Origin: Verrucomicrobiales bacterium
GTDB lineage: Bacteria > Verrucomicrobiota > Verrucomicrobiia > Verrucomicrobiales > DEV007
Reading direction: 5' to 3'
DNA: 64,000 nt
Assembly: GCA_029212615.1 (NCBI GenBank)
Contig: JARGPJ010000010.1
Coordinates: 55,248 to 119,247 of the forward strand
Position numbers and translations under genes: made by a program. Each line of letters opens with the position of its first letter. The first letter of the stretch is position 1. Under the pieces are notes generated by a model that was not told the DNA's origin, did no database searches, and saw nothing but the letters and a program-made list of their open reading frames with translations. This document shows positions 17,683 through 27,200 of this stretch, one piece after another.

Positions 17683-18810
17683 ATGACACTCAACGATCTG
17701 GGATGGAATGATGAACTTGCGAAGGACTTCGCCCCGTTTGAAAAGAAGGGGTGGAAACCGGCGCGGCTCATTCGTGACAACAAGATCACCTACGGCGCCC
17801 TGCTCGAAGGCGGCGAAGAATACGAAGTGATCATGTCCGGCAAAGTTTATCACGACGCCGCCTGCGACGCCGAACTGCCTGCGGTGGGAGACTGGGTCGC
17901 GCTTGAGATCGGCACCGGCGACCTCGACACCGTGATTCGCGCCCGCCTTCCCCGTCAGACTTGTTTCTCGCGCAAGGCACCCGGAAAGAGCAGCGAAGAA
18001 CAGGTCATCGCCGCGAATGTCGATATTGTCTGTGTCGTCACCGATGCCGGCGGGGATTTCAATCCGCGTCGCATGGAGCGCTTCTTCGCCCTTATCGGAA
18101 AAAGCCGTTCCGAAGCAGTCGTCCTCATCAATAAATCGGACCTTTTCCCGCCGGAGCAGAATGAGGAGGCCGCCCGTATCATTCAGGAGTTAAACCCTGA
18201 CGCCACCGTCATTATTACCTCCGCCGTCGATGGTCAGAATGTTTCCGACATCGCCCGAATACTTGCTCCGGGAGTCTCGATCACCTTTGTCGGATCGAGC
18301 GGCGTTGGAAAATCCTCTCTCATTAACGCTTTGTTAGGTGAAGAATGGCAGGACCACGGGGAAGTCAACGAAGTGACCGGAAAAGGACGCCACACCACCA
18401 CCGCCCGGGAACTCATCGTCCTCGAAGAAGGCGGCATTCTCATCGACAACCCGGGGATTCGCGAAGTCCAGATGTGGACCGACGAACAGACCCTGCGGGA
18501 GCGGTTTACCGATATCGAAGATCTCGCGATGCAGTGCCGCTTCCACGATTGCAAGCATGCCAGTGATGCCGGGTGCGCCATCCGCGAAGCGGTTCAGAAC
18601 GGAAAGCTCGATCCCGAGCGATACGAGGGCTACCTCAAACTCGATGAAGAAATCGAAGAACTGACGCGGCGCCTCAAAAAGAGGAAAATGACCGTTGAAC
18701 GAAGGGCAAAACGCGACCATCGCATCAAAGCCCGGAACCTTGCGGATCGCGTCGACTACGAGCGCGATCAGAAACCCAAACCGGGTGCCTACCTCGACCA
18801 TGAAGATTAA
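17683..18810 (+). CDS. rsgA: Small ribosomal subunit biogenesis GTPase RsgA
   Basis: This is a circularly permuted GTPase in the usual order: an OB-fold domain (about 50-110), then G4 INKSD, G1 GSSGVGKSS, a threonine-rich G2 segment (RHTTT) and G3 DNPG. A C-terminal zinc knuckle follows (CRFHDCKH...GC). It acts late in 30S assembly. At 375 residues it is slightly long, with an N-terminal extension (MTLNDLGWNDELAKDF) typical of the longer RsgA subgroup. It overlaps the start of engB by 11 bases, so the two assembly GTPases are coupled. Confidence 0.95.
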   Translation: MTLNDLGWNDELAKDFAPFEKKGWKPARLIRDNKITYGALLEGGEEYEVIMSGKVYHDAACDAELPAVGDWVALEIGTGDLDTVIRARLPRQTCFSRKAPGKSSEEQVIAANVDIVCVVTDAGGDFNPRRMERFFALIGKSRSEAVVLINKSDLFPPEQNEEAARIIQELNPDATVIITSAVDGQNVSDIARILAPGVSITFVGSSGVGKSSLINALLGEEWQDHGEVNEVTGKGRHTTTARELIVLEEGGILIDNPGIREVQMWTDEQTLRERFTDIEDLAMQCRFHDCKHASDAGCAIREAVQNGKLDPERYEGYLKLDEEIEELTRRLKKRKMTVERRAKRDHRIKARNLADRVDYERDQKPKPGAYLDHED

Positions 18811-19399
18811 TACCGCCCGATTCGCCACCAGCGCCGCCGGGCTCGAAGACTGCCCCAAAGCTGAACTCCCGGAATTTGCCTTCATCGGACGTTCCAACGT
18901 GGGGAAATCTTCGCTCCTGAACACCCTTTGCAATCAGAAGGGCCTCGCCCGTGTTTCGGGTAAACCGGGGCACACCCGTCTCATCAACTTCTACGTCGTG
19001 AATGAGGAGTGGTGCATGGTCGACCTCCCCGGCTACGGCTATGCGAAAGCTCCAAAAGCGGAACGTCATCGTTTCAACGATTTCGTCGCCGACTATCTCG
19101 AATTCCGGGAAGGCCTCACTCACGTCCTTGTCCTCATCGACTGCCGCCTTGAGCCGCAAAAGATCGACGTCGATTTCGTGACCTGGCTCGTCGAATGCGG
19201 CGTTCCTTTTTCCCTCGTCTACACGAAGTCAGATAAGTTGAAACCCGGACGCATCAAAGCGAACCAGGAAGCGTTCATCAAAGAGCTCTCCGAGTACGTC
19301 GACGGCGTCCCCCCGATTTTCACAACCTCCGCCAAATCCAGCGATGGACGACTCGACGTCCTCAGATCGATTGGAGCGATGGTGCGAGGTGAGGTCTAA
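18800..19399 (+). CDS. engB: Ribosome biogenesis GTP-binding protein EngB (YsxC/YihA)
   Basis: A single TRAFAC GTPase domain of 199 residues, the usual length. G1 GRSNVGKSS is followed by G2 GKPGHT, G3 DLPGYGYAKAP with the family-specific tail, and G4 TKSDK. EngB is needed for 50S maturation. The ATG at 18800 (MKINTARFATSA) begins the conserved part inside the last codons of rsgA; a longer frame would only extend over the rsgA 3' end. Confidence 0.95.
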   Translation: MKINTARFATSAAGLEDCPKAELPEFAFIGRSNVGKSSLLNTLCNQKGLARVSGKPGHTRLINFYVVNEEWCMVDLPGYGYAKAPKAERHRFNDFVADYLEFREGLTHVLVLIDCRLEPQKIDVDFVTWLVECGVPFSLVYTKSDKLKPGRIKANQEAFIKELSEYVDGVPPIFTTSAKSSDGRLDVLRSIGAMVRGEV

Positions 19400-19464
19400 G
19401 GCACACCCCTTCCGGCCTCGCCCCCGAAGCCCGATGCCTGCATCAGGAAGAAAGAAGATCAGAT

Positions 19465-22400
19465 CTACTTCATCCGCGCTTTAATCTCCGGCGCGAAAAG
19501 GTGCAATCGCAGAGCGAAGTCCGCCTTCAAAGGCGCAGCCTGCACGATGGCCTCCGGGCACTGACCACATTCGCAGACTGCTTCCGACTGCCAGATTTCA
19601 GAGGATTCATCCCAGTAACGCTCGACTTTCTGAAGATCCTTCATCGGAGGCGCTCCCAGCATCCGGGTCAATCGCATTTCCAATCCCTGAAAGTGCACCG
19701 TCAATACCGTAAGGTCACTCTGCAGGAGCCAACCCGGCGCGAGGAGCCGGGAAAAATGTTCACGCGCATCGGTGATCGACTCCCCGTAACCTGCCTCCCG
19801 GGTATCGAGCAGTCCCCCGACGCGATTCGCTACTTGAAGCAATTTGGAAACCTTACCGCAGACGGCTGAGGCCCGTTCAAAAAGCCTCTCATCGAGTTTT
19901 GAAGCCTTCTCCTCCCACTCCTTCAAACGGAGAGGAACACCGACTTCATCGGAAATAATTCGCTTCACGAGGTCATCACGATTTCTCTCCGGCTCGACTC
20001 CCAGCTGCGAAAGGAGCCAGGCTTCATCGGCAGTGAGATACGTTATCACCCCCGGAGCGGGTTTTGCCGGTGCGCTCACCTTCCGTGGCAGGGACACCTG
20101 CTTCTTCTCACTGACATGACCAAAAGCGGCTGAGAGCGAACCGAAATCCGACTGGGGCGATGACTTAACTTTCTTTGGCTGAGCCGGAGCACTCGCGGCC
20201 ACCACCGGATTCGAACGAAAAAGTTCTGCGAGGAGCCGCCTCATGAGCTCCGGCCGCGTCACTTCGTAGAGTTTCGCGACACCCAGCCGATGCTGCACCG
20301 TGGCACACTCGAGCGAAGGCCACAGCCGCATTGAAGGCAATTCCTGACCGCTCTCGTGGAGTCGGGGAAAGCCTGCGGTATGGCGATCCAGCTCCACTTT
20401 CTCCGGCAAATCGCCGAAAGACCACGAGCCGATCCGCTGCTGCTGAAACTTCCCGCGCGAGACCGCCTTGAAACGCGCCTTCACCTTGCCACTCAATTCT
20501 GACTGCAGAGCGGCAAGATCTTTCCCCGACGCCATCTCTTTTCCCTTATCATTAAGAATCACATAGCGGATCGACAAATGCACCGGAAGCCGCTCCAGCT
20601 CAAAGGAAGCCGTCGAAACGGTGATCCCGTAACCGTGCTCCAGAAAATCGATCATCGCTTCGATCAGCCCACAGGCAGGCTCGTAACCGGCCCACGAATC
20701 GACAAAAGCCCCGACTACCTCCCGGTTCGAGGGGAGAAGCTTTCGCGTGTCCTTTCGCAGGCAGCGAATCAGGGCACTTACCTTCTCTTCCAACCACCCG
20801 GGAACTAACCAATCACCAAACCAATCCGGTAAATGAGGCAGCTCCACGAGGGGAATCTCGACGCTGATTCCATCGCCCGGATCAGCGGGACAATGGAGGT
20901 AGACCAGGGAAAATTCCGTTTCCCCATCCGGAGAGAACACCGTGTCAGGATACCCTTCCACCCAAATCGGCTCCTGTTGCGGCAGCAGACAATCCTCCAG
21001 TTCAAAATCAATGAACCCCGCCGGCTTTGCTGCGACCCACTTCTCGAAATCCTTCTGGGTGCAGATGTCTGTCGGAACTTTGTCTTCGTAGAAGGCAACA
21101 ACCGCCTCCGGATGAATGAGCCCCCCGAGTCGGCGCATCTTGTGTTCGAGCCGTTCCGCCGCCAGAACCGTTTCGCGATTCTTTGCCAGGGCCGGCATCG
21201 GGGCACGCGTGTTCTGATTCACCAGTGCCTCGAGGAGGAATACCTTTCTCGCAACGGCCCGGTCAATGCGCCCGTAGTGAATACGACGTTTATCCACCAC
21301 CGGAAGACCAAAAGCAATGACTCGTTCCTCCCCGTAGACAGCCCCCTGATCTTTGACCCACTGCGGATTGGTGTAGCTGTAGCGACAAAGGTGAGGCGCC
21401 ACTTTTTCAAACCACCCCGGATCAAACATCGCGGCATTTCTGGCGTAGAGCTTTGCCGTCTCCACCATCTCAAAGGCCATGACCCACGCAGGGGAGGCCC
21501 CGAATATCCCCGAACCCGGAAAGAGAAAAAAGACCGAATTGCGAGCCCCTTTGTAGCCCATCTTCTTCCCCTGATTCATCCCGATCTGTGAAGGGATCGA
21601 AGCCAGAATCGCCCGGTGCAAAGGCTCGGAATAGGTATCCTCCGGGTCCGTGAGCCGCTTCTCTTTACCCGGCAATTCCCACTTGAGACTGCGGACCGTA
21701 TCCCGCAATTCACGGTGAAGGTTCAACCATTCCTGAACACGACGGAAGTTGATAAAATTCTTCTGGCAGAAGCGGCGCAGCTTGTTCGTCGACCCGCTTC
21801 GCTCTTCCTGAATCGCATACCAGAGCCGGAGCCATCCCGTAAAGTCGGACCGCTTGTCACGAAATTTGGCGTGCTTCTCATCAGCCGCCTGCTGTTTTTC
21901 CTTCGGTCGTTCCCTCGGGTCCTGCACCGTAAGAGCACTGGCAATGATAAGCCCTTCAAGAAGGCACCCCTCCTCCTTTGCCGCGACGAGAATTTTCCCG
22001 ACACGCGGGTCCACCGGCATTCTCGCGAGAGCGCGCCCCGTTGATGTGAGTTCGATATGGCGGCCCTTCTTGCGAACCGCACCAATCTCCTCAAGAACGC
22101 GGTAAGCCTGGGAGACCCGCTTCGCCTGGGGAGGATCGACAAAAGGGAACTCAAGCGGATCGCCGAGACCGAGGTGCTCCATCTGCAGGACCACGCCCGC
22201 AAGATTGGATCTCAGAATCTCCGGATCAGTGTAATCATCGCGGTCGTCGAAATTTTCTTCGTCGTAGAGTCTGACACAAATTCCTTCACTAACACGACCA
22301 CAGCGCCCCCTTCTCTGCCGGGCGCTCGCTTTTGAGATTTCCTCGATCTGCAAGCGCTGAATTCCCGATCCCGGATCGTGTCGACTGATCCGGGCGATCC

Positions 22401-23295
22401 CTGAATCGATCACAAAACGAATATCCGGAATCGTCAGCGAAGTCTCCGCGACATTGGTCGCGAGAATGATCCGCCGGCGGGAGGGCATCGGCGAAAAAAC
22501 AGCCTGCTGCTCCTTACCCGCCTGACGGGCGAAAAGCGGCAAAATCAGGGTGCCGGGATAGTTCCGCCCTTCGAGGAGGTCGGCGGTGTCACGAATCTCC
22601 CGTTCGCCGGGGAGAAAGACGAGGGTATCTCCGAGCCGGTCAATCTCTCCGAGATCTTCCACCGCCCGTGCAACCTGTTCAGCCAACCTTTCACGGTCAT
22701 CGAGCGGTGGCTGAAATTGATCCTCCACCGGAAAAGTCCGCCCTTCGACTTCGATCACCGGCGCCTTCCCGAAAAAATGAGAAAAGGAACTCGCGTCGAG
22801 TGTCGCTGAAGAAATCACCACCTTGAGATCCTTCCGTCTTTCGAGGGTGCGGTGCAGGTATCCGAGAATAAAATCAATATTCAGAGAGCGCTCATGCGCC
22901 TCATCAATAATAAGCGTGTCATACTGCCGGAGATCAGGATCATTCCTCGTTTCGGCCAGAAGTACCCCGTCGGTCATGAACTTCACCGCCGTCGTTTTCC
23001 TGTCGGTCCGGTCCTCAAAGCGAATCTGATACCCGACTTCCTTTCCCAGGGGAACCTGAAGCTCATCAGCAACCCGCTTTGCCACCGACGTCGCCGCGAT
23101 TCGCCGGGGCTGGGTGCAGCCAATCCGCCGTCCCTCCGCTCCGCGCCCCATCTCCAGGGCGATTTTAGGCAACTGCGTCGTTTTACCCGAGCCCGTGTCT
23201 CCACAGACGATGACGACCTGGTTTTTCGCCATCGCCTCGCGGATATCCTCCCTCCGGCGCGAGACAGGAAGCTGATCTGGAAACGAGATGTTCAC
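19465..23295 (-). CDS. hrpA: ATP-dependent DEAH-box RNA helicase HrpA
   Basis: This is a full-length HrpA of 1276 residues. Walker A GDTGSGKTTQ is at about 32-41, DEAHERS is motif II, SAT is motif III, and TNVAETSLTIP and QRRGRCGRVS are motifs V-VI. HA2 and OB-like regions follow, then the long DUF3418 C-terminal region seen only in HrpA. Bacterial HrpA acts on mRNA and collided ribosomes. A GTG at 23295 is preferred as start: GGAAGGG lies nine bases upstream and the protein then begins MNISFPDQLPVS. A TTG at 23334 would add 13 residues. It converges on engB. Confidence 0.93.
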   Translation of the reverse strand: MNISFPDQLPVSRRREDIREAMAKNQVVIVCGDTGSGKTTQLPKIALEMGRGAEGRRIGCTQPRRIAATSVAKRVADELQVPLGKEVGYQIRFEDRTDRKTTAVKFMTDGVLLAETRNDPDLRQYDTLIIDEAHERSLNIDFILGYLHRTLERRKDLKVVISSATLDASSFSHFFGKAPVIEVEGRTFPVEDQFQPPLDDRERLAEQVARAVEDLGEIDRLGDTLVFLPGEREIRDTADLLEGRNYPGTLILPLFARQAGKEQQAVFSPMPSRRRIILATNVAETSLTIPDIRFVIDSGIARISRHDPGSGIQRLQIEEISKASARQRRGRCGRVSEGICVRLYDEENFDDRDDYTDPEILRSNLAGVVLQMEHLGLGDPLEFPFVDPPQAKRVSQAYRVLEEIGAVRKKGRHIELTSTGRALARMPVDPRVGKILVAAKEEGCLLEGLIIASALTVQDPRERPKEKQQAADEKHAKFRDKRSDFTGWLRLWYAIQEERSGSTNKLRRFCQKNFINFRRVQEWLNLHRELRDTVRSLKWELPGKEKRLTDPEDTYSEPLHRAILASIPSQIGMNQGKKMGYKGARNSVFFLFPGSGIFGASPAWVMAFEMVETAKLYARNAAMFDPGWFEKVAPHLCRYSYTNPQWVKDQGAVYGEERVIAFGLPVVDKRRIHYGRIDRAVARKVFLLEALVNQNTRAPMPALAKNRETVLAAERLEHKMRRLGGLIHPEAVVAFYEDKVPTDICTQKDFEKWVAAKPAGFIDFELEDCLLPQQEPIWVEGYPDTVFSPDGETEFSLVYLHCPADPGDGISVEIPLVELPHLPDWFGDWLVPGWLEEKVSALIRCLRKDTRKLLPSNREVVGAFVDSWAGYEPACGLIEAMIDFLEHGYGITVSTASFELERLPVHLSIRYVILNDKGKEMASGKDLAALQSELSGKVKARFKAVSRGKFQQQRIGSWSFGDLPEKVELDRHTAGFPRLHESGQELPSMRLWPSLECATVQHRLGVAKLYEVTRPELMRRLLAELFRSNPVVAASAPAQPKKVKSSPQSDFGSLSAAFGHVSEKKQVSLPRKVSAPAKPAPGVITYLTADEAWLLSQLGVEPERNRDDLVKRIISDEVGVPLRLKEWEEKASKLDERLFERASAVCGKVSKLLQVANRVGGLLDTREAGYGESITDAREHFSRLLAPGWLLQSDLTVLTVHFQGLEMRLTRMLGAPPMKDLQKVERYWDESSEIWQSEAVCECGQCPEAIVQAAPLKADFALRLHLFAPEIKARMK

Positions 23296-23394
23296 GGAAG
23301 TGTCACCCTTCCTCTTTACGCTCCCTTCTTGCAAGCCTCAGTCCTTGTCGTTTCCCGTTTACGTAGAGCCCCCGCGACCGTAATCTCCCGTGAA

Positions 23395-23748
23395 ATGTTA
23401 ACCGTCGAAAAAATCAAATACACGATCTGGGCCGCCGATTCGGAACGTGCCGCCGCCTTCTATACCAGCGTTTTCGGCGCTGAAATCGTCAAACAGAACC
23501 CACACATCACCGAGCTGGACATCGCGGGGGGACTTCTCTCCATTCACAGCGGCGGCGAGGGAAAACGAACCTGGACCGGGATCACCCTCCAGGTCGCCGA
23601 TGTCGTCAGCGGCGCCGCAGAAGTCGTCGCCGCCGGAGGCCAATGCCCGCGCGAGCCGCAGCCGGAAGACGGCGAAGCGCCCCACCTCGCGATGTGCATC
23701 GATACCGAAGGCAACGAATTCATGCTGACCCGGGACCGAAGCCATTGA
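23395..23748 (+). CDS. VOC (glyoxalase/bleomycin-resistance fold) protein
   Basis: This single VOC domain of 117 residues starts MLTVEKIKYTIWAADSERAAAFYTSVFGAE and ends with the usual D-x-E-G-N-E-F block (IDTEGNEFML), whose glutamate is a common metal ligand. Such proteins bind a metal and act on small molecules or sequester toxins; the specific role is unknown. ATG 23395 is the only sensible start, since the much longer open frame runs antisense through hrpA. It is divergent from hrpA with about 100 bases between them. Confidence 0.85.
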   Translation: MLTVEKIKYTIWAADSERAAAFYTSVFGAEIVKQNPHITELDIAGGLLSIHSGGEGKRTWTGITLQVADVVSGAAEVVAAGGQCPREPQPEDGEAPHLAMCIDTEGNEFMLTRDRSH

Positions 23749-23877
23749 TCGCAACAGCCCGCGGCAAGGCGATTGAGGAAATTGCGAAAGATCCCTTCCC
23801 GGGAACCCGACACCGCGGCCTCCCTCCATTCCCCGCCCCCGGGCCTACACAATTCCGCCTTTGCCGGGCATGACCTC

Positions 23878-23907
23878 ACCCTGTTAAGTCCCCTACCCAA
23901 CCCTATT
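23878..23907 (+). promoter_or_regulatory. Upstream motif shared with cimA
   Basis: ACCCTGTTAAGTC (23878-23890), then 8 bases, then AACCCTATT (23899-23907), ending two bases before the exporter ATG. The same 13-mer, an 8-base gap and GACCCTGTT occur upstream of cimA. It may be a promoter, a leader element or a remnant of a dispersed repeat. Confidence 0.4.
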
Positions 23908-23909
23908 CA

Positions 23910-25697
23910 ATGGAGCCCCCTAAAGACCAAGACAGCAAAAAAATCTGGGACCGTGCCGCGTGGAAAGATGCCGGCTTTTTCCTGACCTATCTACGCCCTC
24001 ACTACCGGGTGTTTATCCCGGCACTCTTTGCGCTCGCGCTCACCGGAGGGCTCACGATTCTTTTCATCAAGGAACTCACTGCCCTTGTCGGCAAAGGGAT
24101 TGGCGGTGCTACCGGGGTCGAGTGGATGGCCGAACTGAACGATAAAGCGTGGTTTCTCGTCGCAATCGTTTCGATACAGGCCTTTATCGCCTTCTGGCGC
24201 ATCCTCTTGTTCGCCAAGGCTTCGGAGCGGGCCCTCTCGGCGCTTCGCCTCGACACCTTCAGTCGCATCATCCGCTTCCCCATGGCGACCCTGAACGAGC
24301 GACGTGTCGGCGAACTGGCCTCCCGCCTCGCCAACGACGTCGAAGCGATGCGGGAAACGCTCGTCGGCACCATCCCCATGCTGATCAGGCACACCGTCAT
24401 GCTCGTGCTCTGCCTCGTGCTGATCCTTCAAATGTCGGTCAAACTCTCCCTTTTCATGATCGCGACGATCCCCGTTGTCATCGTTCTCATTGCGATTTTC
24501 GGAGCCCGGATCCGGAAACTGACGCGCCGGGCTCAGGATAATCTCGCGGCCTCTCAAGTCGTCGTCGATGAAAGCCTCCAGAGCATCATCAGCGTGAAAG
24601 CCTTTCGCAACGAAGCTTACGAACTCTCGCGGTACAATAAGAATCTCGGTGAGTATCTCACCACCGTGATCAAAGCCGCGGTCCCCCGTGCCTCGTTCAT
24701 CGCCTTTATCATCTTCGCCTTCAGCGTGGCCATGATCCTCGTGACCTGGTTTGCGATGCGCATGCTGAACAACGGAGATATCGGCAATGAGGAATTGACC
24801 CAGTTTGCCGGTCTCACCGGAATGATTGCAGCGTCCTTCCTTCAGTTTCCGGAACTGATCGCGCAACTCCAACGCTCCCTCGGAGCAACAGAACGAGTCC
24901 GCGAAATCCTGAAGGATGACATCGAGCCGGAAGATGACTTTGAGGAAAATGCGGTCCGCTTCAAAGGGGAGATCGAGATGCGAAAAGTAAACTTCGCCTA
25001 TCCCACTCGCCCCGACGCGACCGTGCTACACGACTTTGATCTGAAGGCGGAAGCGGGACAACGCATTGCCCTCGTCGGCCCGAGCGGATCCGGCAAATCG
25101 ACAAGCGTCGCGCTTCTCTTCCGGTTCTACGACCCGACTTCAGGCGAAATCCTCATCGACGGCGAACCCATTCGAGAGATGTCTCTCACGACCCTGCGGC
25201 AAAACCTCGCCCTCGTTCCTCAGGAGGTCCTTCTCTTTGGAGGCAGCATCAAAGAAAACATCGCCTACGGAAAACCCGATGCGAGCGAAGAGGAGATCTT
25301 CGAGGCCGCGAAGCAGGCCAACGCCCACTCCTTTATTGAAGGCCTCACCGATGGCTATGACACTCTCGTCGGGGACCGCGGCACCCAGCTCTCAGGCGGG
25401 CAGCGTCAACGCATCGCAATTGCCCGCGCCATCCTTGCCGATCCCGCGATTCTCATTCTCGACGAAGCGACCAGCAGCCTCGATGCCGAGAGCGAACGCC
25501 TCGTCCAGGACGCTCTCGACAAGCTCATGGAGAACCGCACCAGTATCATCATCGCCCATCGCCTGAGTACGATTCGCCGCTGCGACCAGATTCTGGTGCT
25601 GTCCGGTGGAGCAATTCTCGAGCGTGGCACGCACGAGGAACTGCTTGCCAGTGCCGGCGGATTATATGGCTCGCTCGCGAAATTGCAGTTGGAGTAA
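23910..25697 (+). CDS. ABC exporter, fused permease-ATPase (MsbA-like)
   Basis: This half-transporter has residues 25-320 as a six-helix type IV ABC exporter domain and 345-595 as the ATPase. Visible are Walker A GPSGSGKST, Q-loop VPQEVLLFGGSIKENIAYG, signature LSGGQRQRIAIARAI, Walker B ILILDEATSSLD and H-loop IIIAHRLSTIR. It works as a homodimer pumping lipids, lipid A precursors or drugs across the inner membrane. MsbA-like lipid flipping is plausible in this diderm, but the sequence alone does not settle it. It converges on the first autotransporter with only 19 bases between stops. Confidence 0.9.
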   Translation: MEPPKDQDSKKIWDRAAWKDAGFFLTYLRPHYRVFIPALFALALTGGLTILFIKELTALVGKGIGGATGVEWMAELNDKAWFLVAIVSIQAFIAFWRILLFAKASERALSALRLDTFSRIIRFPMATLNERRVGELASRLANDVEAMRETLVGTIPMLIRHTVMLVLCLVLILQMSVKLSLFMIATIPVVIVLIAIFGARIRKLTRRAQDNLAASQVVVDESLQSIISVKAFRNEAYELSRYNKNLGEYLTTVIKAAVPRASFIAFIIFAFSVAMILVTWFAMRMLNNGDIGNEELTQFAGLTGMIAASFLQFPELIAQLQRSLGATERVREILKDDIEPEDDFEENAVRFKGEIEMRKVNFAYPTRPDATVLHDFDLKAEAGQRIALVGPSGSGKSTSVALLFRFYDPTSGEILIDGEPIREMSLTTLRQNLALVPQEVLLFGGSIKENIAYGKPDASEEEIFEAAKQANAHSFIEGLTDGYDTLVGDRGTQLSGGQRQRIAIARAILADPAILILDEATSSLDAESERLVQDALDKLMENRTSIIIAHRLSTIRRCDQILVLSGGAILERGTHEELLASAGGLYGSLAKLQLE

Positions 25698-25715
25698 GCA
25701 CGACACAAGCAGGCT

Positions 25716-27200
25716 ACTAAAACTCGAATGAGGCGCTGAGTGATCCACCGTGAGAGGAATAGTCATCCTCTCCGAAGCTGCCGAAGTAAGTGGCATCAAA
25801 GGTCACGCTCTCCCATGAATCAAATCCGAATTCAAGGCCGACCTGGATCATCGCCCGGTCTCTGTTCGCAGCAGGACTGCTCACCTGAAAGGCATTGAGG
25901 AATCCGGGCGTCGCGAGGGCTACTCCGTAGTCATCCGCCGAGGCAAACTCATGCCACCATGAGGCATCAAATTTCGGCTTGATCCACCCATGGGTCGTCG
26001 CACGGTAGCCACTGAGGTTCACCCCGACCACGCTCTGCGCAGAGACGGTGGTTTCGGCATCAAAACGAAGACGGCTGATTGCCGGCGAGTCCTCGACAAA
26101 CCCTCCCATCGACAAGGCGCTCACGGCGAATCCCAGATATGGTGAAGCTTTTAACCCGGCACTCTCGCCAAAGTAATAATCACGACCCACTTGCGCCTGG
26201 AGAAGGCCCTGGTTACCGACCGCATCCCCTTCAAAGGCATCCCCGCGGAAGTCACGTCGATTTGAAAACTGGTCATGAAATCCGTAGCCGAGAAGAAAGT
26301 TGGCAAAGAGGTCGTCACTCAGGTAGTTGGCATTCACTCCGACATATCCGGCTTCGTTCTTCAGCAAACTTCCGTAACTGTCCACGCGTGCTTCGTTATC
26401 CACATACCCTCCCCAGATGCCGAGCATCCACTCGTTACTGACATGGTCAGTGCGACCAAAGATAACGGAGGTGTTGTCGACATTGGATCCGCTTCTTATC
26501 AGCGTGGAATCCTGTGAAGCGTTCCCGACATAACCGGCAACAAAGACGTGTGCGGTATCCAACGGCTCCTGAACCGTTACACCGACCTGAACTTCGCGAG
26601 TGAAGAAACCGGTCCGCTCATTTGAGGCAAGGGAACCGCCGCCTCCTGATCGATCTCCGCGCAGTGTGGAAAATTCGTTCGTGAACAGGGAAAAGAGTTG
26701 AGCATCCTGCTGTTGCACGAAGTCATCAATTCCACTGGCAAGGACCTGCCCTGAAGTGGTACTCGCGGCCCGATTGAGTTCATCTTCACTCAGGTCATTC
26801 AGGCCCTTCAAAAATTCACGAAACTCATCATTCAGCATCAGCACGTGATCAAGTGCTTCACCGAAACCCTGCAGCCCGGGACCCAGCAGATCTTCGTATG
26901 ACTCGAGTGAGGCCAGATCGACGCGAACGTCTTCGAACTCGTTCCAGGAGATTTCTTCACCGAACAGGACCACACTGGTCAACCCCGGGTTGTCATCCTC
27001 AGCGAGAGCGATCAGCTCAGCACGTTTTTCGTCGCTGATACCGCGAATGTCAGCAAAGGTCAGAACATCGTTCGTTCCGGGAGCTCCCTGCAGCACGCCC
27101 TCGATGTGACTCGGACCGGAAAGGGTCAAATCCGTATCACCCCCGGCAAAATCTACCGCAAGGCGGGTTCCTGTGATGCGCCCACCGTCATTGGTCATCC
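25716..27200. repeat. Near-identical 1.48-kb block, copy 1
   Basis: This stretch matches 28618-30102 at a constant offset of 2902 bases. By eye I found only four substitutions; the three near the 3' end of the genes are synonymous. It covers the linker and barrel half of autotransporter 1 and ends abruptly where the passenger begins. Confidence 0.93.

Noticed and set aside
22852..23394. Long N-terminal extension of the VOC gene
   Set aside because: The frame runs antisense to hrpA; the VOC domain begins at 23395 with a good ATG.
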